From Persicaria tinctoria (taxonomy: Eukaryota; Streptophyta; Magnoliopsida; Caryophyllales; Polygonaceae), in contig JBANSL010000007.1 in the NCBI GenBank assembly GCA_037127255.1, forward strand, positions 68,350,038 to 68,414,037: 64,000 bases of DNA. The letters are read 5' to 3'. Shown here piece by piece: positions 12,333-23,289 of this stretch. The notes under the pieces were generated by a model. It was not told the DNA's origin, made no database searches, and saw only the letters and a list, made by a program, of their open reading frames with translations. A program made the position numbers and the translations under genes. Position 1 is the stretch's first letter; every line of letters starts with the position of its first letter.

Positions 12333-13342
12333 CAAGAGGTGCTTGGGGTGCAAGAACTTGAGTTTCAGGTGCTTGGGCTACAGGTGCAGATGCACTGTCA
12401 AAAGGGGTTTGAGAATCCTTAAAGGAGGATGAGGAGTTAGAAAGGGCTTCAAAGTTGATAGACACCCCACTCTTACCAGTAACATATAGTTTGTTGCTAA
12501 AGGCTCGGATTAGGTTGGGGAGCTTGAGAGCCTTACCCTTTTTTCCAACTTTGGCCCAACCACCAAAGTCACTAGAACATTCAGGAAGGGGTGACTTGCT
12601 ACTGGGTTTTTTAAAGGTGACTTGAATCTTTTTCTATTTAAGAATGTGGAAGGAGCATTGTGTGAACAGGTGATCCTAACCACCACAATTCCCACACCAA
12701 GCTGGGAATTCCTCAAACCAGATCACATGAGCAGACACTTCTTTTTTTATTGACAGGGATATGGATTATGTTTGGGATGATGGGAGCCAGATCAATATTG
12801 ATGCACACCCTAGCATACTTAGCATTAGGATCCACTAAACTGTCAGGCCTAATAAAAGTGCCAAATTTGTTGTGCTTGATGATAGTAGCCAGTGCACCAG
12901 GTTTCTTGTAGGCTTTAGGTATGGAGCTAATCCTCACCCACATGTCAAGAGAGGTATTATTCTCTTGATGAGGATCAAAAGATTTTTTCCATGGTCAGAG
13001 CACAATGAGTTGTCTATACACATGATAAGGTCGAGCATCCCAGACAGCCTGAAGATCAGAAGGGTCTGAGAACCTCACTTCAAACCACTGCTTTGGGAGC
13101 TCCAAAATTTGAAGGTCTCCAGAGAGACCATTCCAGTCACTAAAGAGTTTAGGTTCAAGCTTTTTGAATTCGATTGGGGCACCAAATGCCCTGCCATAGA
13201 GAATGGCATTGGTTTCGAACCTATATTTGGGGTGGAACTCTTGAAGTTGGTCATAGAAAGAGGTAAGGTCTATTTTCCATTTACCCTTATCACTTTTACG
13301 TGACGAGAAGGGGGCATTTGGGGTGTGATTTTTGGTGGAGTT

Positions 13343-15205
13343 TGATGTCTACTAAAATATCCATGTGGAAATGCATAGTTTAGCTCCATATTCTATACAC
13401 TTTGCATATCTCGGGATGTGAATATGTTGAATTTATGTAGTAAAGACGGAAGCTGAAAGCTACTCGATATCGACGTAAACTGTCCGGGCACATCACTGAT
13501 CGAGGAGCACCAGATCGAGGAACTGAAGGCAAAGCTCCCCGACTCTAAAGAGTTACTCGATATCGAGTAATCTACTCGATATCGACAAGAATTGAAAGCC
13601 AACCCGGAGTCGAGGAGGGGAGCCTGATCGAGGAGCCGAGGAGAGATACTCGACCTGACCAAACAACCGGATACTGAGCGACACTCTCCTCGATATCGAC
13701 GAAACTCCTCGACATCGACAAACCCAGAGTACATGCTCGAGCAACATCGAGAAGAAGCTGCTCGATAAGGACGGGCCAACAAGTCGATGAAACCACTCTC
13801 CTCGATATCGAGTTACTTACTCGATATCGACAACACCAGAAGCGCGCACCCAAGCCAAGTCGAGGACCAGCTAGTCGAGCATGCCGCTGAAGCCTAGTCG
13901 ACACACCACTGTCCTCGATATCGAGGAACTTACTCGATATCGAGTACCGCTTTTCTGGGCCGAGACGCCGCTGGGCCTGTCCGAGCCTGACTTGGGCTGT
14001 TGGGTTGCGAGATGTCCGAGTCTATCAAGTTCTATCCGAGTTTTATCAAGACTATCAAGGATTTATCCATGGAGGAAAGATTTTCTATCTATCAACAAGA
14101 AGATAAAGAGATTTTAGATATTCCCTTTTAGCATTAATGTTTTATCCTTATTTAAGTTTTATCATTAGATATAGATATAGATATAGATTGCTTTCCTTGA
14201 TTAGCAAGGATTAATCCCTATAAATAAAGCCCATGGGCCTGAGTTTTTATTCATTCAATTTTCAGAGATACAATTACACATAGAGGTTTTAGGAGTTTAA
14301 AGGTTTTATGGTTTTGGCATTCTGCGAAAGTTGAGTGCCGGGATTGTAAAGACTTTGAATTTGGTTTAATGCAAGTTATTTCCTTTCAATCAATGATGTC
14401 TGCAAAAGCGATGAAGAGCGAGTAGTCCACCCACTTCTAGGGTTAGGGTGAGCCCAATGATAGCCCTGCATGTTTGAGGTAAAGATCCAACTTTTATCAT
14501 GTTTTGAGCATCTACTACTTGTTATGTGTTTATTACCCATCTAATGGAGGTCCATGCTAACAACTTGGATTGTAAATATAAAATCGGTAGACCCAATTAG
14601 GGTTTCTTGAAAGAGTTGTCTAATTGTTGAAAAAGGCGAAAGCTTGGTCCTTCGATGCAATTTACATGATTATCTGTTTTATTCTTGCCTTTTGTATGCT
14701 TGGTTATCGTTGTCGCAAACCCCAATCTTGGAAGTCTTTCATATATAGTTGATTTCGAGAATCCCACAAGCTTTTGTCTTTATTTTGTTTCATTTTAGTT
14801 TCTGCCCTCCTCGATATCGACTAACTCTTGTCGATATCGAGTTACTGATATTCGATCAAAAGATCGATGTAGCTTTTCCTGTGCAGGTACTCGACGTCGA
14901 CGAAGGCTTTACTCGATATCGAGTAGAGTGACCTTGATATCGACCAAAACCAGGAGCTGCTGCTGCACTGTTCGACTTGCCCGATCTTCTGTCGACTAAC
15001 CCTAGTCGAGATCGAGCACTGAGGTCGACTTCTGCCGTGAGATTCATCCGCTGCCTAGGATCCGCTGACACGCTTCCTCGTGGATCGATCCTGACTTCGC
15101 ATTGCTACATCAGGAGGAGGTCTTATAATTATTTGCAAGGGATGAAATCTGGCTTGCTTTATTTTATTTACATTATATTTGCAATCTCGATTTCCTCCTA
15201 CAACA
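13343..15205 (+). repeat. 5' LTR
   Basis: Starts TGATGTCTACTAAAAT and ends CCTCCTACAACA. U3 carries the palindromic words and U5 ends with the GCCTAGGATCCGCTGA block. Relative to the 3' LTR it lacks about 90 bp after GAATTTATGTAGTA, and 22 bp between two copies of CTCGATATCGACG. Confidence 0.95.
14194..14226 (+). promoter_or_regulatory. LTR promoter: inverted repeat plus TATA box
   Basis: TCCTTG-ATTAG-CAAGGA (14194-14210) is followed by TATAAATA (14219-14226). The same pair recurs in the 3' LTR (TATA at 21224-21231) and, with one changed loop base, in the divergent solo LTR (TATA at 7380-7387). That conservation supports a real promoter element. U3/R should start about 30 bp downstream. Confidence 0.7.
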
Positions 15206-15208
15206 AAT

Positions 15209-15226
15209 TGGCGTCGTTTCCAGGGA
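15209..15226 (+). promoter_or_regulatory. Primer binding site (tRNA-Asp type)
   Basis: TGGCGTCGTTTCCAGGGA begins three bases after the 5' LTR. It matches the TGGCGCCGTTGCCGGGGA primer site common in Athila/Tat elements at 15 of 18 positions. Confidence 0.8.
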
Positions 15227-15288
15227 AGCTATCATTCGTGCCTTAGGTAGTTAAATCTCACATCTACTTTGAGTTACTTTACAGGTAT

Positions 15289-17100
15289 ATGCACCGTTCT
15301 GGTCAAACACCTGAGTTTGACGCCTTAGACGAATCGGAGCGCCTTATACACATCCAAGCTAAACTGAAAAGAGCCATGGCGGCCGCAGAAACACAAGAAC
15401 AGCTGATTGAGAGGCTTACAAGGGAACTAATCGCCAAGGATACTGCTATCGCCGGTGAGAGAGCAGGAAGGGAACAGGAAGCTGAGCGCGCAAGGCAAGC
15501 AGAAGCTGAGCTTGCCCAATACCCAACCACTGCAGAGGATTATATGCACCCGACTCTCGTCGTTCCTGAATCGGCTATTCTAATCCCTGAAAATACTTTT
15601 GAAATTCGCACTCAATTCCTTAGAGACCTTAAAATAATGCTTTTTATGGAAAATTTAATGAATGCCCTCTTGAACATATTACCAATTTTTCTGACATGTG
15701 TCGTACTCTTGCTGAATGTACTACTCTGGAATATGTCAAGATGAAGGCCTTCCGGTGGTCCCTCGCCGGACCTGCATTAAAGTGGCTTGAAGGACTGAAA
15801 CCAAGATCCCTCACAAGATGGGCCAAGACAGCACTCCTCCGCCAAAAGATTACAACTTTCAAACAGAAGCATGGGGAGCCGCTAGCAAAAGCATGGGAAC
15901 GATACAAAGAGCTACTGCGGTCTTGCCCTACTCATGGACAACCACCCTATGTCATTCAAGAGATCTTCTTCAACTCTCTTGACCAAGTCACTAAGGACAG
16001 GATCAACTAGTATACTCGATATGAGTATCTGACGATGTCACCAGCTGACACTTGGGGTGTACTTGACAAGCTCACCAACTATGACAACAAGTATGGGGCT
16101 ACCACAAACTATGAGGAGAACTCCTATGCCAGGCCAGCACCATATATGCCCCTCTATGAGCCTTCCAAGGAGATTGACCCAGATGTCAGGGAGCAGTTCT
16201 ACAGAGACCAGAATCGCAAGCCCCTCAAGCAAGTCAAGTATCTCTTTTTCAACCAGCCTTACATTGAATGCGGATCACAACGGCACACCACTACTGAGTG
16301 CCCACACACAAAGCAAGTCAGGATGGCAGAGACACACGAAGAGGTAGCTTACGCAGGGGGTCCCAATCGTTATATGGGGGATCAAAGGTTCTATCAACCA
16401 CAATGGAACCAGGGTCCTCCTAGGAACCCCCCGCCATACAGAGCTCCAGGACATCCAGAAAGGGGTCAAAAGAAGGATGACTTACAGCTCGTCCTTGAAG
16501 AGATGTGTCGGAATCAAGGCACCATCAACAACCAGTTCCAGAACATTAATACAAAATTTGGAGAGCTAGACATCTAGAAGAGAAGCATTGAGACTCAAAT
16601 GGGTCAATTCGCGGCGCAGATTCCACGACCATCCGGACAACTCCCTGGGCAAACAGAACCAAATCCTAAGGGGAAGACCGGACACGTCGCAACTATCAAA
16701 CTCAGGAGCGGGCACCAATTACACGAGCTAGATGTCGGAAAGCACCAAGACAAAGCAGAGTAGCAACTCGACAACGAGCAGCAGCAACTCGATATCGAGG
16801 AGCCCTTGGTCGATATCGACAAAAACCTCCTCGACACAGACCAGAAGCCAAGCTCAGACTTCACTTCAGAACCCAGCAACTCGAGATCGACAACCCTTGT
16901 CGTTATCAAGGAACCTTTGGTCAATATCGAGGAAAAGATGGTCGATGTTGACGACTCTGCAACACCTCCGACGTCTGTTCTGGCTCCAAAGCATAAAAAG
17001 ACAATGCTTTTCCCTTCCAAAGCACTGAAAGATCCCACTGCAGGTAAGTTTAAACATTTTATTAATATGTTGCAGGAACTGAATTGTCTCTATTCCTTTT
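15289..17100 (+). pseudogene. Degenerate gag of the LTR element
   Basis: The reading starts at 15289 (MHRSGQTPEFDALDESERL) with a coiled-coil-like Ala/Glu/Arg region. A frameshift near 15690 leads to the Retrotrans_gag core (FRWSLAGPALKWLEGL, LRQKITTFKQKHGEPLAKAWERYKELL, 15730-15990). There is a stop at 16008-16010. A Cys/His stretch follows (IECGSQRHTTTECPH, about 16265-16305), then another stop at 16575 and the Athila-typical LRSGHQLHEL. The tail (16780-16960) translates palindromic DNA words into LDIE/VDID-like repeats. A further frameshift lies near 17100, before the protease. Gag would form the particle; this copy cannot make a full protein. Confidence 0.85.
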
Positions 17101-17118
17101 ACAGAAGCTCTACAAGAG

Positions 17119-18135
17119 ATGTCTGCGTATGTCAAATTCCTGAAGGAAATCCTGAGCAAAAAGCGATCAATCTCAGAGATCGTCGGCGAATGCAAAGTGC
17201 TCCACTTCCCTGAGAAGAAACCTGACCCTGGTAAGTTTTCTGTTACTGTGGGATTTGGACTATATAAATATGACTCCTTGTGTGATTTAGGAGCAAGTGT
17301 GAGAATCATGCCCTTATCAATCTGGCGGAAGGTGAAGATAGGATGTATAGAGCCTGTGGATGCCAAGCTATACATGGCAAACAATACAGTGGCCATCCCT
17401 ACAGGTATGGTTGAGAATGTCCCCGTCCAGGTTGGTAAATTCTTTATTCCAGCCGATTTCCTTATTATAGATTGTGCTGAAGATCCTACCAGCCCTATTA
17501 TCCTTGGTAGACCATTCTTAGCTACTGCAGATGCCAAGATTAGTGTCAAACAGCGATTGCTCGCCTTCACCATAGGCGACGAGGTCTTAGACTTCTCTTT
17601 TGGCTCTGCAAAGGAGGAAATTTCATGGCTGGAGGTGAAAAGCATCAGCAACCACGAGACCAAGCAAACAACGGAGGAAGGCACCAGAAGTCAACTCGAT
17701 ATCGACAAGGGGTCCTCGATATCGACCAAAGTTGTACTCGATATCGACCAAGCTTCCTCGACATCGACTTCCTCTGCTGAGCACCAGACTTGCCAAAAGC
17801 CTAAGTATGGGGTCCCTATACTCGATATCGACCAGTCTTGCTCGACATCGACTAACCCCAAGCCCGAAGATTTCTGTTTTGGGCCCGAAAAGGTAAGTTC
17901 AGGTATGAATCCTACTCCTCCTCAGTCCATTAAAAAAAATTTCAATAATTTAAGGGGAGGTAAGGCCCCGTGGCGAGAGAATCTACGAAAACTGAGAGCT
18001 AAAAAGAGAAAGAAGAAAGAAGAAGAAGATTATGCAAGCAACCACCTGTCAGCCGAGCTTGCATACTACAATCAGGACCTAGATGATCCAGGAGAAGGGC
18101 CAAGCACAAGTGGGCCCCACATCAAAGGTCCTTGA
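17119..18135 (+). pseudogene. Athila-type aspartic protease region with repeat-encoded tail
   Basis: 338 codons. The protease core has CDLGASVRIMPLS (catalytic Asp in the DLGAS form typical of Athila), VPVQVGKFFIPADFLIIDC and the ILGRPFLATA flap-end motif. Residues beyond about 190 are low-complexity: LDIDKGSSIST, LDIDQASSTSTS and similar, which are direct translations of TCGATATCGA words. The ORF ends with a basic KKRKKKEEED segment and then stops, with no reverse transcriptase after it. Upstream it is frameshifted relative to gag. Confidence 0.85.
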
Positions 18136-20230
18136 GCACAAACGGAGAAGTCGGCCTACCGACTCTAAAATCTAGAGCATGTATATAAAACTTTTTGAAT
18201 TTTGGGACTTTGGAACTTTTTTGGTTTTTGTTTTTGGTTTTTTAGTTTAGAATACTTCATGTGGAAAGTCTAGTTTTTGTGTGCAATCTAACATTTTTAG
18301 GTTGGCAAGCATAAAAGGATCGCGAAAGGTGGAATAAGAAGTCCCTGAAGAACAGTCGAAATCGACGAAGGCCAAGTCAAAATCAATCAAGAGGAGCAGC
18401 CCAGAAGTTCATCCATATCGAGTAGGCCAACTCGATATCGACCAAGCCAGAAGAAACTCCTTGACTTCAGATTCCACTCGACGCAGACAGCCTACTCGAT
18501 ATCGAGTACAATACTCGATATCGACAAGACCAGTTTACTCGACATGCCCTGTTTTGCCCTCCTCGATGCGTTATTCGGTGAGTTCCTTCCTTTACTCTTG
18601 TTTTTATTTGATTTTATACAGTAGAGACATTGTATATTTTAAGTATGGGGTGGGGGAAGGGCTCATTATCATTATTATATGTTTTGGTCTTGCTTTTGGT
18701 TTTACATGGTGAAATTTTATTATTATGTTATGCATTCATGTTTTAGTTTTATGCATTTAAGTCTTTTGTCATACTTTAATCTTGTTTTTTTAGTTACATA
18801 AAAAAAATGTCGAAAAAAAAATAAAATAAAAATGCATGTTTAATTTTTGCATTGTCTTAGTTTTTATACCTTAACTTAGATGTCCTATGATGATAAATAA
18901 TGACTGACTTGATCATGTAAATCCTATGGCATGTTTGGAAGGTTTAGCCTAAGTCCTCGAAATTGTTTTTATGTGGATTGTGAACTTGTGATGAAATTGA
19001 GCACATATGATCCTAAGCTAAAGGTTAAAATCCAACAAAAATTGTCCTAGTGAGAATTTTGGCCTTATAGGGAGAACATTAAAAAATCCCTCTGCTTTCT
19101 TGAGTGTATTTACTCTTCCTATGCATCTCTAAATATTGTGATAGTTATTCAAAGTCAATGCATTTATATGTTTATGTAAATGAGAATTAAATGATGGAGG
19201 CACCTTTTAAGCCAATTTTATCCTCTCTTTACCTACCCTGCATTATCCTTGCTTGAAGCCAGAACATTAGCCTAAGACTTTTATTATAAACTCCACAAAA
19301 TTACACTTAGCCGAATTGAGTCTGACCCCCATTTGGGAATTAAGACTTAAAGTTGGTTGGAATGATGATTTGTGGAAGAAATGAGCTTGTGTTTCATTTC
19401 AAGTGAGGAGGATTTTTGATTTTATTGAGATATGGGTTGGTTTTATATTTTTACTTGCTATGCATACTATGTAAAAGGATCTTTGCTCACCCTATAAATG
19501 CACTAGTTTTATTTTATTTTCGTTTAAAAAAAAATAAGAAAAAAAAAATCGAAAAAAAAGAAGAGAAAAACAAAAGAAGAAAAGTTTGTGATTATGAATA
19601 AAGTGCATGAGCCAAATTTACCTTATTTCTTTCATTTTCGCAAGATTCATGCTATGGAGAGGTTAATTAAGTTTGAAAGGTCACGTACTTCATTGAGATA
19701 AGTGGAGAGTTTGGTTGATTTATATGATTGAGAGTTATGGTTTGGTTGAGTTGTGTTTGAGATTTAGGAGTCTTGATTCCCGAATTCTATTAAGCACCAC
19801 ATGTCCAAATAATTCCATACCCTTTTATTTCCTACCAAGCCCCATTACAACCCCGCCGAATGGAATCTTCTTTGAAGACTTCTATTGAGCGAAGTCCTCC
19901 TGATAATTCTTGTTGCATTTACATAATTGGTTGCGAAGTGAATTTATATTTAAATTGCAATGTTTATGAGATTGTACATGGAATTGAGTTGAGAGTTGAT
20001 CTTCATAGCCTAAACACATTGAGAGTTGAGTGAAAACACTTTACCCTGGTGAGGTTGGATTTATATTGCCTATGACTATGGATCGCTCATATATGTGTGA
20101 TGAAGTTAAATTCACTTGTCTTACATTGCTACTACTTTTGAGATGTTGCTTTTGACAAAGGCAAAGAATTGAAGGATGTGTTGTAGGTATTGGTTATTGT
20201 TTGGTTATTGCTTGAGGACAAGCAAGTTTA
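18136..20230 (+). other. Non-coding internal region of the LTR element
   Basis: About 2.1 kb takes the place where pol, or the long Athila 3' spacer, would be. It is AT-rich, with three more exact TCGATATCGA words at 18430-18530 and poly-A tracts at 18785-18835 and 19505-19565. I found no RT, integrase or env-like frame. Confidence 0.7.
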
Positions 20231-20244
20231 AGTATGGGGTGATT
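20231..20244 (+). promoter_or_regulatory. Polypurine tract before the 3' LTR
   Basis: AGTATGGGGTGATT sits directly before the 3' LTR. It is a weak purine tract but in the required position. Confidence 0.55.
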
Positions 20245-22191
20245 TGATGTCTACTAAAATAGCCATGTGGAAATGCACAGTTTAGCTCCATAATCTATAC
20301 ACTTTGCATATATCGGGATGGGAATATGTTGAATTTATGTAGTATATGCTTGTTTTCAAGAAATAGAGATCTACATAAGTTTTGGTTTAATATTGCAGAA
20401 TTTGGAGCCATTTCAGGAGAAAACCAAGAAGTAAAGACGGAAGTTGAAAGCTACTCGATATCGACGAGTTTTACTCGATATTGACGTAAAATGTCTGGGC
20501 ATATCACTGATCGAGGAGCACCAGATCGAGGAATTGAAGGCAAAGCTCCCCGACTCTAGAGAGTTACTCGATATCGAGTAATCTACTCGATATCGACAAG
20601 AATTGAAAGCCAGCCCGGAGTCAAGGAAGGGAGCCTGATCGAGGAGCCGAGGAGAGATACTCGACCTGACCAGACAACCGGATACTGAGCGACACTCTCC
20701 ACGATATCGACGAAACTCCTCGATATCGACAAACCCAGAGCACATGCCCGAGCAACATCGAGAAGAAGCTGCTCGGTAAGGACGGGCCATCAAGTCGATG
20801 AAACCACTCTCCTCAATATCGAGTTACTTACTCGATATCCACAACACCAGAAGCGCGTACCCGAGCCAAGTCGAGGACCAGCTAGTCGAGCATGCCGCTA
20901 AAGCCAAGTCGACATACCATTGTCCTCGATATCGAGGAACTTACTCGATATCGAGTACCACTTTTCTGGGCCGCGACGCCACTGGGCCTGTCCGAGCATG
21001 ACTTGGGCTGTTGGGTTGCGAGATGTCCGAGTCTATCAAGTTCTATCCGATTTTTATCAAGACTATCAAGGATTTATCCATGGAGGAAAGATTTTCTATC
21101 TATCAACAAGAAGATAAAGAGATTTTAGATATTCCCTTTTAGCATTAATGTTTTATCCTTATTTAAGTTTTATCATTAGATATAGATATAGATTGCTTTC
21201 CTTGATTAGCAAGGATTAAGCCCTATAAATAAAGCCCATGGGGCTGAGTTTTTATTCATTCAATTTTCAGAGATACAATTACACATAGAGGTTTTAGGGT
21301 TTTGGCATTCTGCAAAAGTTGAGTGCCGGGATTGTAAAGACTTTGAATTTGGTTTAATACAAGTTATTTCCTTTCAATCAATAATGTCTGCAAAAGCGAT
21401 GAAGAGCGAGTAGTCCACCCACTTCTAGGGTTGGGGTGAGCCCAATGATAGCCCTGCATGTTTGAAGTAAAGATCCACCTTTTATCATGTTTTGCGCATC
21501 TACTACTTGTTATGTGTTTATTACCCATCTAATGGAGGTCCATGCTAACAACTTGGATTGTAAAAATAAAATCGGTAGACACAATTAGGGTTTCTTGAAA
21601 GAGTTGTCTAATTATTGGAAAAGGCGAAAGCTTGGTCCTTCGATGCAATTTACATGATTATCTGTTTTATTCTTGCCTTTTGTATGCTTGGTTATCGTTG
21701 TCGCAAACCCCAATCTTGGAAGTCTTTCATATATAGTTGATTTCGAGAATCCCACAAGCTTTTGTCTTTATTTTGTTTCATTTTAGTTTCTGCCCTCCTC
21801 GATATCGACTAACTCTTGTCGATATCGAGTTACTGATATTCGATCAAAAGATCGTTGTCATTTCCTGTGCAGGTACTCGACGTCGACGAAGGCTTTACTC
21901 GATATCGAGTAGAGTGTCCTCGATATCGACCAAAACCAAGAGCTGTTGCTGCGCTGTTCGACTTGCCCGATCTTCTGTCGACTAACCCTAGTCGAGATCG
22001 AGCACTGAGGTCGACTTCTGCCGTGAGATTCATCCGCTGCCTAGGATCCGCTGACACGCTTCCTCGTGGATCGATCCTGACTTCCCATTGCTGCATAAGG
22101 AGGAGATCTTGTAATTATTTGCAAGGGACGGAATCTGGTTTTCTTTATTTTATTTACATTCTATTTGCAATCTCGATTTCCTCCTACAACA
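20245..22191 (+). repeat. 3' LTR
   Basis: Starts TGATGTCTACTAAAAT and ends CCTCCTACAACA, and is followed by the GAGTT duplication. It is the longer of the pair and keeps the U3 segment missing in the 5' LTR. I count ten exact TCGATATCGA words plus variants with one changed base. Confidence 0.95.
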
Positions 22192-22353
22192 GAGTTAGGA
22201 AGAGCCTCAGAGATATCTTCCTTCCCGTTTGATTGGGTGATAATGGGGTTCGGTGGAGCTTTAGAGAAGCCCCATTTCCCAGTAGATGGTGGTGGTTGGC
22301 TTGCCATTAAGGCAGTCTCAGTACAAAACCAGAAAAACCAGACAAAGAAAGTA

Positions 22354-23155
22354 AGAGAGATAGAATGAAGTTCAGAAGAAGAAGATAGCAAGAAAGGAAA
22401 AGCATTAAATTTGTAGATGTAAAGGCTTTTATAGCCCGTTTTCTTACAGCTCTTTAGATGATTGATTAGATCCCCAGAAAGCAACTGGAGTTTGAGGTTA
22501 AGAAATAGGGAGAGAGTATCATACCTGACAAATCAAGAAAGGTCCCCTTCGAACTGTAGAGGACTGGAAATATAATGATGAAGCTGAAGCTTCTCATTGT
22601 CGAAGATCTGTGATAGTCCTACACAAATGGAAGAGTTATCCAATCGTCTGAGACAACTGACTTCAAGAGGAGAGAGACAGAGACCTCTTTGAGGAGTGAA
22701 ATCCCATTGAAGACCGCATAGATACAGAAGAAATTTCCCCTTTATGTTGATTTGATCTTACAGAAAAAGCCGAACCCCGGAAAAGGAGCACCCTTCACTA
22801 CCTCACTCAAGTTGAGATTTGTGTGCCAGATCCAGTATCCAAATCCCTTCAACCCGATGTGAGGATTTCAATTTTGAGGTCTATTCAATATTAGGGTAGG
22901 ATTTGGAGGGTGATCGAAAGCTTTTCCAGTTAGGGATTTCGAGTTTGGGTTTGAGCGATTAGGGTTCAGACGGATTTGGGGGAAAATAGAGGTCGCACGT
23001 GGCCGCGCGTTCTTTTTGGGAATAAAGGTTCTTCGGTCCTTTTTTCAAAATTTGTTTGAGAGTTTGTTCCTTTGAAATTGAAATATTTAAATTTTATTTT
23101 TACAAGATATTTAAGTTAATGTGAACCCATAATTTTTTTACGGTCCGGATAAATA
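22354..23155. other. Upstream flank of LINE ORF1
   Basis: Possibly the LINE 5' UTR (purine-rich on +, 22340-22400) and older flanking DNA. No gene seen. Confidence 0.35.
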
Positions 23156-23287
23156 CACCACAAATCTTGCACGTCGAAAAGTACATGCAAGATTGAGGTG
23201 AGTTAATTAATTGGAAAAGAGTGCTAATTAATTAAAAAGTTTTGCACGTTGAAATGGACGTGCAATTAAAGAAGAGGATTTGCGGTG
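23156..23287. mobile_element. 132-bp TIR element, CACC(A/G)CAAAT ends, TA flanks
   Basis: Left CACCACAAATC and right GATTTGCGGTG, with TA on both sides. Inside, TTGCACGT and ACGTGCAA form an 8-bp inverted repeat with an 8-nt loop (about 23243-23266), and a related imperfect hairpin lies in the left half. The ends match the element at 48434-48909. Confidence 0.65.
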
Positions 23288-23289
23288 TA

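Larger units (their letters stand above)
13343..22191 (+). mobile_element. Complete Athila-like (Gypsy) LTR retrotransposon, non-autonomous, TSD GAGTT
   Basis: This 8849-bp element lies between identical 5-bp duplications GAGTT (13338-13342 and 22192-22196). It has LTRs of 1863 and 1947 bp, a tRNA-Asp-type primer site and a short purine tract. The interior encodes a degenerate gag and an Athila-type aspartic protease. No reverse transcriptase, RNase H or integrase is visible, so it must have moved with enzymes supplied in trans. The two LTRs differ by a few percent over the stretches I compared, mostly at CG sites, so the insertion is not very recent. It interrupts LINE ORF1. About thirty exact TCGATATCGA palindromes are scattered through both LTRs and the coding region. 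Confidence 0.95.
10648..22307 (-). pseudogene. LINE ORF1 (DUF4283, zinc knuckle), interrupted twice
   Basis: Pieces on the minus strand are 22307-22192 (N-terminus, starting MASQPPPSTGKWG), 13342-12341 and about 11319-10648. The middle piece gives a DUF4283 fold (LYGRAFGAPIEF, FEVRFSDPSDLQAVWDARPY, then MWVRISSIPKAYKKP). After it comes a knuckle near 12690, WCGNCGG-stop-DHLFTQC, matching CX2CX4HX4C apart from the stop. The C-terminal piece is acidic and ends with a basic KRSKSNN. Both interruptions join in frame: PNS/TKNH at the LTR element and APLA/HVTAAQ at the hAT. In-frame stops also occur within DUF4283. ORF1 proteins bind LINE RNA. Confidence 0.85.
3053..22353 (-). mobile_element. L1-type LINE, split into pieces by three nested insertions
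   Basis: One minus-strand non-LTR element can be followed from an ORF1 start at 22307 to a 3' end at about 3053. There a 3' UTR runs into a short A-rich tail (T-rich on +, 3047-3062). The insertions are an LTR retrotransposon (13343-22191), a hAT element (11320-12332) and a solo LTR (6358-8418). At each LTR site the LINE protein reading continues after removing the insert and one copy of the target duplication. Without inserts the LINE is roughly 7.4 kb. Order: DUF4283 and zinc-knuckle ORF1, endonuclease, reverse transcriptase, zf-RVT, RNase H. It is dead, with frameshifts and stops in every domain. The 5' end beyond 22353 is not defined. Confidence 0.9.

Noticed and set aside
11772..12353. 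193-codon minus-strand frame in hAT copy 1
   Set aside because: It reads through subterminal CCGGTCC words and is not conserved as a frame in the copy at 53182.
13393..13904. Several overlapping frames in the LTRs with RYR/SIS repeats
   Set aside because: Produced by TCGATATCGA words in U3, non-coding LTR sequence.
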